A stretch of 64,000 bases of DNA from Paenibacillus sp. JNUCC-31 (GTDB taxonomy: Bacteria; Bacillota; Bacilli; Paenibacillales; Paenibacillaceae), in the NCBI RefSeq assembly GCF_014844075.1, contig NZ_CP062165.1:310001-374000 (forward strand), given 5' to 3'. The notes below the pieces were generated by a model that saw nothing but the letters and a program-made list of their open reading frames with translations, ran no database searches and was not told the origin of the DNA. Of this stretch, positions 26,135 through 33,691 are shown in pieces (the first letter of the stretch is position 1; the number at the start of each line of letters is the position of its first letter). A program made the translations under genes and the position numbers.

Positions 26135-27631
26135 TTACTTATTCTGACCAGATTCAGGTTGAGTTAAGTCTGAAGTGAGTTTATCTTCCACTTCATTATT
26201 CTGCACAGTGTCTTCCTCCACCGTCTCTTCCTCCTGCAAAGCTGGTAACGACACCGTTACCGTTGTTCCCGTTCCGAGTTCACTTTGCATCGTAATTGTC
26301 CCCTCATGCAGTTCGACCAATTCCTGCGTAATCGCAAGCCCCAGTCCTGTCCCTCCATTTTGGTGATTTACCTGGAAGAAACGGTCACGTACTTTAATAA
26401 GATGTTCTTCACTGATTCCGATACCGGTGTCCTGAACAGCTGCAATGATCTGACCATTCACCTCTTTGACGGACAAGAAGATCCAGGAATTCTCATGTGA
26501 AAATTTGATCGCATTATCCACAATGTTCAGGAAGACTTGTTTCAGTCTGTTGCCGTCTCCATGGACATTATAAGCACGAGTCTCATCCGTTTCCAACTTG
26601 AGATGAACCTGTTTTTGTTCTGCTTTGGCCCAGACATTTAACATCGTTTCCTGCACAATTTCACGTATGTTGACGGTTCCTTTGACCAGCTTCATCTGAT
26701 TCTGTTGTAATTTGGAGAAATCCAACATCTCCTCAACAAGTCCAATCAGTCGTTCGGTTTCCTTGGAGATAATCCCCATCCCAATACGGGTTTCTTCCGG
26801 ATCATAACCACCTGAATCCAGTGTCTCACTCCAGCCCTTGATACTGGTCAGGGGTGTTCTTAATTCATGTGAAATCGAAGAGATAAAATCATCCTTGATC
26901 TGATTACTTCGCACGATTTCATGTGCCATGAAGTTAAGCGTCGATGCCAATTCGCCCAGTTCGTGCTTATAATTTCCTTTAACCCTGACATCCAGCCGGC
27001 CTCGGGCCATCTGAGCAGACACTGCCGTAATGTTGTTTATCGGACGTACAATGGAGTTTGCCATACCAATACTTATAATCAAGACAATGGCAAGCACACC
27101 AATACCAACCGCAATGGCAAGCATACCCATGAACAATAACTTGGAATTTACGTTGTCGAGCGAGGTCAGGTATCGAATAACATAGGTGTTTTCGCCGCCT
27201 AGATCAAACTTGTGTGAGACGGCCATCACCTGCTCGCCAGTGCCCGGTTGTCTGCCTACCCACCGTCCCATGCCACCATTCAAAGCCTGTTGAATATCAC
27301 TGGTTTGCAATACGGCACGATCAGATTCAAAAGCAGTCGAACTGGCTACCACATGACCACTCAAATCCAGAATTTCAAGTTCAGTATTATCAAGTGCCAA
27401 ATTAACAAGAAGTTTGGAAAGGTTCTTCCCGTCTTCGGTATTGCTTTCACGGGCTAGAGGCTCAAAAAAATCCTTTGAGTTGGAGATATGGGTACTGATT
27501 GTATTATAAATACTTTCATAATAATATCTTTGAATCGCCAGCATAAATACAAATTCCACCAACAGCAGAGCCAGAAACACTACAATAAAATAATGTAGTA
27601 CGATCTGCCGGGTAATTCCTTTTTTGATCAT
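26135..27631 (-). CDS. Membrane sensor histidine kinase
   Basis: A 498-residue two-component sensor kinase. Two membrane helices (about 7-32 and 166-194) enclose an extracellular sensing domain of about 130 residues; a HAMP linker (ANSIVRPINNITAVSAQMARG) leads to HisKA (SSISHELRTPLTSIKGWSETL, phospho-accepting histidine) and the HATPase domain with N box, DTGIGI and GTGLGLAI. The C-terminal 40 residues are an acidic tail (EEETVEEDTVQNNEVEDK). The ATG at 27631 overlaps the regulator's stop by four bases (ATGA), so the two proteins are a cognate pair. The signal is unknown; the upstream surface lipoprotein in the same operon may take part in sensing (inference). Confidence 0.93.
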   Translation of the reverse strand: MIKKGITRQIVLHYFIVVFLALLLVEFVFMLAIQRYYYESIYNTISTHISNSKDFFEPLARESNTEDGKNLSKLLVNLALDNTELEILDLSGHVVASSTAFESDRAVLQTSDIQQALNGGMGRWVGRQPGTGEQVMAVSHKFDLGGENTYVIRYLTSLDNVNSKLLFMGMLAIAVGIGVLAIVLIISIGMANSIVRPINNITAVSAQMARGRLDVRVKGNYKHELGELASTLNFMAHEIVRSNQIKDDFISSISHELRTPLTSIKGWSETLDSGGYDPEETRIGMGIISKETERLIGLVEEMLDFSKLQQNQMKLVKGTVNIREIVQETMLNVWAKAEQKQVHLKLETDETRAYNVHGDGNRLKQVFLNIVDNAIKFSHENSWIFLSVKEVNGQIIAAVQDTGIGISEEHLIKVRDRFFQVNHQNGGTGLGLAITQELVELHEGTITMQSELGTGTTVTVSLPALQEEETVEEDTVQNNEVEDKLTSDLTQPESGQNK

Positions 27632-28326
27632 TGATCCCGGCCCTTCCATTTATACCCGTGACCCCATACAGTCTGCAGGTATTCAGGTTCGGAAGGATTG
27701 TTCTCAATTTTCTGGCGCAAGCGACGAATGTTTACATCTACAATTTTCGGATCACCCATATACTCTTTGCCCCACACATGATCCAGTAACACATCACGAC
27801 TAAGTGGTGTATTTTCTTTTTCCAGGAAAAATTGGATCAGTGAGAACTCTGTCGGTGTTAGTTCAATTAATTCATTCTGCTTTTTAAATTGCTTCGAGAT
27901 CAGATCCAGTGAAAACGGTCCTGACTGGAACGTTACCTTGGCAGCCGTTTCCCGATGTACGTTCACCCGGCGCAGCAAGGATTGTATCCTTGCGATCAGC
28001 TCTGTTGGACTGAAAGGCTTACTTACATGATCGTCCGCTCCGACTGATAACGCATATACCTTATCTTGTTCCTGTACCTTCGCTGTCAGAAAAATAATGC
28101 CAAGCCGCTCATTCGTTTCACGAATGCGCCGACACACTTCGAATCCGTCAATGCCAGGGACCATAACATCTAGCAAAGCCAGATCAATATCTGGTACAGT
28201 TTGCAGTATGCGAAGGGCTTCATGCCCGTCCCCTGCCTCAAGTACTTCAAATCCATTTCTTTTTAAATTAATAACAATAAAACTGCGGATGGATTCTTCA
28301 TCCTCAAGAATAAGTACTTTACTCAT
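27628..28326 (-). CDS. OmpR/PhoB-family response regulator
   Basis: A 232-residue DNA-binding response regulator, partner of the kinase that follows. The receiver has the acidic pair EDE at 8-10, the phosphorylated D53 in ALLDVMVPG, T in FLTAKV and K in VSKPFSP. The winged-helix domain includes ELTPTEFSLIQFFLEKEN, RDVLLDHVWGKEY and VDVNIRRLRQKIE. The start ATG follows GGAAG. It lies 14 bases after the VCBS lipoprotein gene, so the four genes ATPase-lipoprotein-regulator-kinase form one operon. Confidence 0.94.
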   Translation of the reverse strand: MSKVLILEDEESIRSFIVINLKRNGFEVLEAGDGHEALRILQTVPDIDLALLDVMVPGIDGFEVCRRIRETNERLGIIFLTAKVQEQDKVYALSVGADDHVSKPFSPTELIARIQSLLRRVNVHRETAAKVTFQSGPFSLDLISKQFKKQNELIELTPTEFSLIQFFLEKENTPLSRDVLLDHVWGKEYMGDPKIVDVNIRRLRQKIENNPSEPEYLQTVWGHGYKWKGRDQ

Positions 28327-28340
28327 TAAGTTCTTCCTTT

Positions 28341-29642
28341 CTATTCAGTTGCAATATTGTTAAGCAATCCCTCATCCGCATCCAGTTGCGCACCGCGTGA
28401 AGCGATGACCCGATCATTGGTACGAGTTATTTCCTTCCAATTTTTACCCTTTTCCTGATCCCACTGAGAAAGAGTAAAATATTTGATTTCTCCTACCGTT
28501 TCATCTGTGTCAATCATTTTGAAACGAATATATTTTTCTTTTTCCGATTTCGTATCAATGGTAATCTTTCCATACCATTCAGGTTTCAGGTTTAAGTGGA
28601 ATAGGTCGGCATCGTCCCGGTATTGGAAGGAGACAAATTTCTTATCATTTTTACCGTCCCATTGATAGAAGGTATAGAACCACATCCGGGAATCAAATAC
28701 ATAATGCTCCCAGCCTTTAGGTGTTTCCTTCAATCCAAACTCAATAATACCATCATTGTTGACATCACCGCTTAAAATTTTGTCATCTCTGTAGGTTTGA
28801 TCAGGCGATTTGAATGCATTCACTAATTTGTTATCTTTTACATATACGATCTGTGAGAATGTACTTCGATCATCCAGCTCCAAATCCAGTACTACACCCA
28901 TTCTACCTTTCGCAATCTGACCACCTAAAGCATTATAGATCTCTTTCACCGTATAGTCCGTCTGCATCCTGTCAACTTCCTTGAAGCTGCCCTCGTCGTA
29001 TTGATACAACGCAATGGATACAAACCCGCTATTGTTCAAAGATAAGATCGTGAAGTCATTTTTGTTGTCCCCGTTCAGATCCAGCGTGTTCCCCTGAACG
29101 TCATCTATAATATATTGGTTGTATGGAACACCACCCAATACTTGCTCAAGCGCTCCACCTTTATAAGAATACGCAGTTAATGCTTTCTGTTCCTGCAAAC
29201 TGACACCGAGAATAATATCCGGGTTCCCATCATTTGTAATGTCCAACACCTTGAAAGATTGCAATTCATTTCCCGGAACGTCAAAAGTCAGCTTTTTAAC
29301 CCAAGAGCCCACCTGTTCTTCCAGTAACATGCCATGAATTCGCACATTTTCATTAGGAGTCTCATAGAAAACGATAGCTTCTCGAGTACCATCTCCATTC
29401 AGATCTTCTACACGAATCATACTGGTATTATTCATGTCTTTCGGACGAATCAATTTGCTTTCAGGTGGCTGCTCGTGCTGGACCACATTTAATAATTTTT
29501 CCTTGTCTGTAGACATCAATGGTTTTCTCATCATGCCTTTAGGATCGCTTATGACAGTACATCCGCTAAGGACTGAACCGAGCAAGATACTTACTGCTCC
29601 GCCTGCCAACAGCCGTCCCCACCGTGAATTAAGCAAATTCAT
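28341..29642 (-). CDS. VCBS/FG-GAP-type repeat lipoprotein
   Basis: A surface lipoprotein of about 433 residues with unknown function. A signal sequence ends in the lipobox LSGC, cysteine about 28. The body carries at least four calcium-binding-like FG-GAP/VCBS loops: DLNGDGTREAIV, DITNDGNPDIIL, DLNGDNKNDFTI and DVNNDGIIEFGL, as in the blades of integrin-type beta-propellers. The start is uncertain: ATG 29642 is used, with a weak AAAAGAG before it, while a TTG at 29654 is also in frame. It is set between an ABC ATPase (16 bases upstream) and a two-component pair (14 bases downstream). This suggests envelope sensing or a link between ion-dependent folding and signalling; that is inference. Confidence 0.8.
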   Translation of the reverse strand: MNLLNSRWGRLLAGGAVSILLGSVLSGCTVISDPKGMMRKPLMSTDKEKLLNVVQHEQPPESKLIRPKDMNNTSMIRVEDLNGDGTREAIVFYETPNENVRIHGMLLEEQVGSWVKKLTFDVPGNELQSFKVLDITNDGNPDIILGVSLQEQKALTAYSYKGGALEQVLGGVPYNQYIIDDVQGNTLDLNGDNKNDFTILSLNNSGFVSIALYQYDEGSFKEVDRMQTDYTVKEIYNALGGQIAKGRMGVVLDLELDDRSTFSQIVYVKDNKLVNAFKSPDQTYRDDKILSGDVNNDGIIEFGLKETPKGWEHYVFDSRMWFYTFYQWDGKNDKKFVSFQYRDDADLFHLNLKPEWYGKITIDTKSEKEKYIRFKMIDTDETVGEIKYFTLSQWDQEKGKNWKEITRTNDRVIASRGAQLDADEGLLNNIATE

Positions 29643-29658
29643 CACTCTTTTCAATAGT

Positions 29659-30384
29659 TTAAATCATATTTTTTTCTTGCTGTGTCAATCGACGCCCCCG
29701 AATGTCGAAAACAATTTTGCCTTCTGATAGCCCCCAAATGCGGGTGGCATGTTTCTCTGCCAGTTCAATCGGCAATACCGCAATTACGGTAGCCCGTTCT
29801 TCTTCGCACAATTTGCGCAGTGTCTCCAGGACCGCATCTGCGGTATGAGGATCAAGACCGACTACCGGCTCATCCGCCAAGACAACTTTGGCGCCATGTG
29901 CAAGCGCCCGGGCAATGGCAACACGCTGCTTCTCACCACCACTGAGCTTCTCTGCCGTCATGTGCGCTTTATCCAGTAATCCCAATCCCTCCAGATAATC
30001 CATGGCGCCCATATAATCATCGGAACGTACCATGCCCGTCACCATTCTCCACAAAGGGGTCTGACCCGACCTACCGATCAATACGTTCTTCAAAGCAGTA
30101 CGTCTCGGATACAATTGCGGATTCTGTTCCAAGTATGCCCATTCCCGTTTAATTTTCCGTTTTCCGGACCAGCCCTCTTTCAAAATCTCGGCACCGTCCA
30201 CCGTAAATCGGCCGCCATCCCATTTCTCCATCATGGCAAGGCATTTAAGCAGCATGCTTTTTCCGCTCCCGCTTGAACCGACTATTGCAATCATTTCTCC
30301 CTGTTGCATATCAAATCGAATATCCCGCAGAACCGGAACCCGGTCCGCCCCTACGGATTTGCTTAAGCCTTCCACTCTGATCAT
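29659..30384 (-). CDS. ABC transporter ATP-binding protein without a permease partner
   Basis: A 241-residue ABC ATPase of the PhnC/MacB-like small class. Motifs: Walker A GSSGSGKS at about 36-43, Q-loop YLEQNPQLYP, signature KLSGGEKQR, Walker B VVLADEPVVGLDP. In place of the usual H-loop THD the sequence reads AVLPIELAEKHA, so the switch histidine is not evident at its normal place. No membrane permease gene lies within the window next to it. ATG follows AGAGGAG. It heads the operon ATPase-lipoprotein-regulator-kinase. Possible roles are a partner for a distant permease or a regulatory ATPase. Confidence 0.85.
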   Translation of the reverse strand: MIRVEGLSKSVGADRVPVLRDIRFDMQQGEMIAIVGSSGSGKSMLLKCLAMMEKWDGGRFTVDGAEILKEGWSGKRKIKREWAYLEQNPQLYPRRTALKNVLIGRSGQTPLWRMVTGMVRSDDYMGAMDYLEGLGLLDKAHMTAEKLSGGEKQRVAIARALAHGAKVVLADEPVVGLDPHTADAVLETLRKLCEEERATVIAVLPIELAEKHATRIWGLSEGKIVFDIRGRRLTQQEKNMI

Positions 30385-30468
30385 CGCGATGTCTCCTCTT
30401 GTCCATGTTTTTCCCTAACTACTAGTGTACTCGGAAATGGACATCAATTTCCATGCGAACACCAGCTT

Positions 30469-31659
30469 CTATTTTAACACAGATTCGAGCGCAGGTTTAC
30501 GACGAAATAACACACCTGCTGCACCAAAAAGAAGATACATGAATCCAAGCAAAGTAAACATGCTTCCCGGTGAGATCCAGTTGATGACTTGCCCACCCAG
30601 ATTCGGTCCTATAATGCTCCCAATCGTAAAATGAAACGAAGCAACCACGTTCGCTGCAGGCAGAAGCGCTTTAGGGAGAATATCTGCGGCATAGGCCAAG
30701 CCAAGCGAGAAAAACGACCCTACCAAACCACCAGCTATCGTCAGCAGCACAAGTGTCCACCAGAAGTGTGTGCCTGCCACGGGAATTAGCATAAAGACGA
30801 TGCCGCCCGTTATACCGGCAAACATCAACGTCTTCTTCCGACCATATCGGTCGCTTAACATACCCAGAGGTAATTGAAGAAACAAACCACCGATTCCGAC
30901 GAACGGCAGTAACGAAGATATCTGATTGGCATCGAATCCAATACGCAGTCCGTAAACAGGGAAGTTGCTATTCATCCCGGCTTCCATGTATCCATATAAC
31001 AAAGCAGGCAACAATGCATACCATGCCCACGCCAGGCTTCGACGGAATCGACGTTCAGGCAGCTGCCCATGCTCTGTTTTTTCGGGCTTCGTATCGGGAA
31101 GCTTCATTAATACCAGGCAGAGTACAGCCGCCATACAAACAAATAATACCCAGAATGGAACAGCATCACCAAAGCCGAGCAGCTTGATTCCCAAAGGCCC
31201 AATACTGAATCCAAGTCCATAGGACATGCCGTAAAGAGAAATGTATCGTCCCCGCTTCTCGGGTGCCGTAACCAGGAGAACCCATAATTGCGCAGCATAA
31301 TGAAGTGCACTGTCACCGATTCCGACAACCAGACGCAAAATGAACCAGATTTTGATATCTGGAAAATAAGGAAACAACATGAGGGGAATCATGACAAATA
31401 ACAGACCGCCGATGATCAGCTTTTTGAAACCGATCGCTCCCAGCAGTCGTTCAGCGACCAGAGTCATGGCAAAAGAACCAACGTATAATGCGGCAGCATT
31501 TAATCCGTTCAAACCCGAAGAAACTCCCTTTTGCTCCAGGAAAATGGACAGCACTGGCAATAAAAGTCCCTGACTTATACCCGCTACAACAATAACGGTT
31601 ATCAGTACGAGATAGTTCGATGTAGAATTTGACAATTTGGTTTTGGTTGTAGATGACAC
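30469..31659 (-). CDS. MFS transporter
   Basis: A 396-residue major facilitator superfamily permease with twelve predicted hydrophobic segments, probably a drug- or metabolite-exporting proton antiporter. The motif between helices 2 and 3 is weak (AERLLGAIGFKKL), whereas the equivalent loop between helices 8 and 9 reads LGMLSDRYGRKK, the classical MFS signature. The start is GTG at 31659, twelve bases after AGGAGG; the ATG within the spacer belongs to another frame. It is divergent from an ArsR-type regulator, a layout that often means local control. Substrate unknown. Confidence 0.9.
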   Translation of the reverse strand: MSSTTKTKLSNSTSNYLVLITVIVVAGISQGLLLPVLSIFLEQKGVSSGLNGLNAAALYVGSFAMTLVAERLLGAIGFKKLIIGGLLFVMIPLMLFPYFPDIKIWFILRLVVGIGDSALHYAAQLWVLLVTAPEKRGRYISLYGMSYGLGFSIGPLGIKLLGFGDAVPFWVLFVCMAAVLCLVLMKLPDTKPEKTEHGQLPERRFRRSLAWAWYALLPALLYGYMEAGMNSNFPVYGLRIGFDANQISSLLPFVGIGGLFLQLPLGMLSDRYGRKKTLMFAGITGGIVFMLIPVAGTHFWWTLVLLTIAGGLVGSFFSLGLAYAADILPKALLPAANVVASFHFTIGSIIGPNLGGQVINWISPGSMFTLLGFMYLLFGAAGVLFRRKPALESVLK

Positions 31660-31755
31660 TAAATTTCATTCCTCCTGCAAGCATACAAAGAAAAATCGCC
31701 ATCACTGACGACCTTTCGCATGTTATAACTATTCTGTTAATCAGGCATGGTTACA

Positions 31756-31772
31756 CCGGGGCTTTGCCCCGG
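31756..31772. other. GC-rich hairpin in the MFS/ArsR divergent region
   Basis: CCGGGGC and GCCCCGG form a perfect 7-bp stem with a TTT loop. No T tract follows, so it is not a normal terminator; it may be an operator or a transcript structure in the region between two divergent genes. Confidence 0.45.
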
Positions 31773-31869
31773 ACTTGAACATTATAGTGGACAACGCCCT
31801 GCAAAACAAGCCATAATAGTACTTAAGTCGCTGCGTACATTTAGATGTGACGGGAGGATTCTGCAACAT

Positions 31870-32796
31870 ATGGCTTATCATGTTAAAATTGATGTTTCAC
31901 CGATATATGAAATGCTCAACAGTTTTTTGGTATATGTAACGAAGAAATGGATTCAACATCTCGATGTTGGTCCAGAATGGATTATTGAAGTGGAAGGCAA
32001 ACTAAGTTCCAATGTACGAGCTGCGCTCGCACCTGCTTCTACTTGGCCTTTTGATGACTTTGACGTCCTGTTCGCATGGGCTGCATACCGAGATGCTTCC
32101 ACAGAAAATCGCGATTTTCTGGACATGCTTGCGGGCCAGTCAGCCAATGAACTGTTCGCACGCGTTTCACCTTTGCTGCCCAGTCTTACCATAGAAGAAT
32201 CAACTCGTATTCGGGACAGCTATGTTCCCCTGCTTCGACTCTGGGATCAGCATTACTGCCAGCATATGAGTGAGGATTATCGTACCTGGTTGGAGGAAGA
32301 CGCTGAGGAAAAACGCATTTTGCTTGATAAAATGGGACCGGAATTACTCATTGAGTATGCCACTGCCGGTGTTTTGGTTGAACCGATGCCTGGGCTGGAT
32401 GAGGTCATTCTATTTCCAACCGTTCACAACCGCCCCATTAATATGTACTGTTTCTACGAGGGCATGATGATTATGCAGTATCCCGTGGATGCTCCCGAAG
32501 AAGATGAGGATCAGCCGCCAACCTGCCTGCTTCGTTTCACCCATGCTCTGGCTGATCCAGAAAGACTCCGTCTGCTTCGTTATGTATCAGAGGAGCCGAA
32601 ATCGCTTGCTGAGATGTGTGAAGAACTGGGCAAAGACGAGGATATGGTTAAAGACCAGGTTATGGCTCTTCGTATCGCCGGTTTGCTACGAACTCATCTG
32701 CTTGGCAGTAACCGCAAAGAGAAATATAGTATCCGGCCGGATGGCGTATCTGAATTGAATATGTTCCTGGAATCCTATATTCGCATAGACATGTGA
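31870..32796 (+). CDS. ArsR-type winged-helix transcriptional regulator
   Basis: A 308-residue protein with a C-terminal winged helix of ArsR type (about 215-300: LLRFTHALADPERLRLLRYV, EEPKSLAEMCEELGKDEDMVKDQVMALRIAGLLR, HLLGSNRKEKYSI). The larger N-terminal part (1-210) has no recognised domain but resembles the DUF5937-like extensions of long ArsR proteins; that is only an impression. No cysteine metal site is visible in the DNA-binding domain, so a non-metal ligand is likely. Start at ATG 31870, after GGGAGG twelve bases upstream; the frame extends back to 31747 without a better site. It is divergent from the MFS gene and followed at 40 bases by a HAD hydrolase gene. Confidence 0.75.
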   Translation: MAYHVKIDVSPIYEMLNSFLVYVTKKWIQHLDVGPEWIIEVEGKLSSNVRAALAPASTWPFDDFDVLFAWAAYRDASTENRDFLDMLAGQSANELFARVSPLLPSLTIEESTRIRDSYVPLLRLWDQHYCQHMSEDYRTWLEEDAEEKRILLDKMGPELLIEYATAGVLVEPMPGLDEVILFPTVHNRPINMYCFYEGMMIMQYPVDAPEEDEDQPPTCLLRFTHALADPERLRLLRYVSEEPKSLAEMCEELGKDEDMVKDQVMALRIAGLLRTHLLGSNRKEKYSIRPDGVSELNMFLESYIRIDM

Positions 32797-32836
32797 ACAT
32801 CTGTGGACCTGCTGGCTGCAAGGAGTGAATTTTGAT

Positions 32837-33601
32837 ATGAAAATAATTAAACAGCATATTATGTTTGATCTTGACGATACATTGGTGTATTGCAATAAAT
32901 ATTTTAACCTGGTGCTTGGCGAGTTCTTTGAGAACATGCAAGAATGGTTTGACGGACATGCCCTGACCGTTCAACAGATCCGGGAGAAACAGCTGGAAAT
33001 CGATGTGACCGGAGTCAACAAAGTGGGATTTGCAAGCCACCATTTTCCACAATCCCTTATTGATACGTACCGTTACTTTTCCAAGAAGTTTGCTAAGCCG
33101 ACTTCTCTCCAAGAAGAGTCTTATCTCACCAAACTGGGCATGAGTGTGTACGACCAAGAGGTTGAACCTTATCCGCATATGGTTGAAACGTTGGAAAACT
33201 TAAAATCGGCCGGACATGCCCTCTACCTGTACACAGGCGGAGAAACCGTAATTCAGCAACGGAAAATTGACCAAATGAAGCTATCGGCTTACTTTGATGA
33301 CCGAATTTACATTCGTCAGCACAAGAACATTGAGGCGCTTGAAGGCATCCTCTCAACCGGCCCGTTTGAACGTCGTGCAACATGGATGATTGGAAATTCA
33401 CTGCGCACGGATATCATGCCAGCAGTGACCGCCGGCATCCATAGCATATATATCAAACAACCTAACGAGTGGCAATATAACATTGTGGAACTACAGCCCA
33501 ATCCTGAGACATCGATGTATACCATCACGGCATTGGAAGAGGTGCCGAAGGTCATCCACGAAAATATCCAACAGCAGCAACAACAAAAAAGGACCCTTTA
33601 A
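32837..33601 (+). CDS. HAD family hydrolase
   Basis: A 254-residue haloacid-dehalogenase-fold phosphatase or phosphatase-like enzyme, cytosolic. Motif I is MFDLDDTLVY (nucleophile and acid aspartates), motif II LYTGGE, motif III a lysine in QQRKIDQMKL, and motif IV GNSLRTDIMPA with one acidic residue conserved. A helical cap lies at about residues 15-90. The C-terminus ends in a poly-glutamine run (IQQQQQQKRTL) whose codons overlap the following terminator. ATG 32837 is preceded by AGGAG at eleven bases. It may be cotranscribed with the ArsR-type regulator. Substrate unknown. Confidence 0.87.
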   Translation: MKIIKQHIMFDLDDTLVYCNKYFNLVLGEFFENMQEWFDGHALTVQQIREKQLEIDVTGVNKVGFASHHFPQSLIDTYRYFSKKFAKPTSLQEESYLTKLGMSVYDQEVEPYPHMVETLENLKSAGHALYLYTGGETVIQQRKIDQMKLSAYFDDRIYIRQHKNIEALEGILSTGPFERRATWMIGNSLRTDIMPAVTAGIHSIYIKQPNEWQYNIVELQPNPETSMYTITALEEVPKVIHENIQQQQQQKRTL

Positions 33602-33617
33602 CAGAGGGTCCTTTTAC
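33589..33617. terminator. Terminator overlapping the end of the HAD gene
   Basis: AAAAGGACCCT pairs with AGGGTCCTTTT around a short loop. The left arm is part of the last codons of the HAD hydrolase. It can also stop transcription of topB, which converges from the right. Confidence 0.88.
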
Positions 33618-33691
33618 TTATATCCAGGGTGAAAATAAACAACTTCTGCTTCATTACATGAAGCTTACATTCCTGCCTTCAAGTCCACGAC

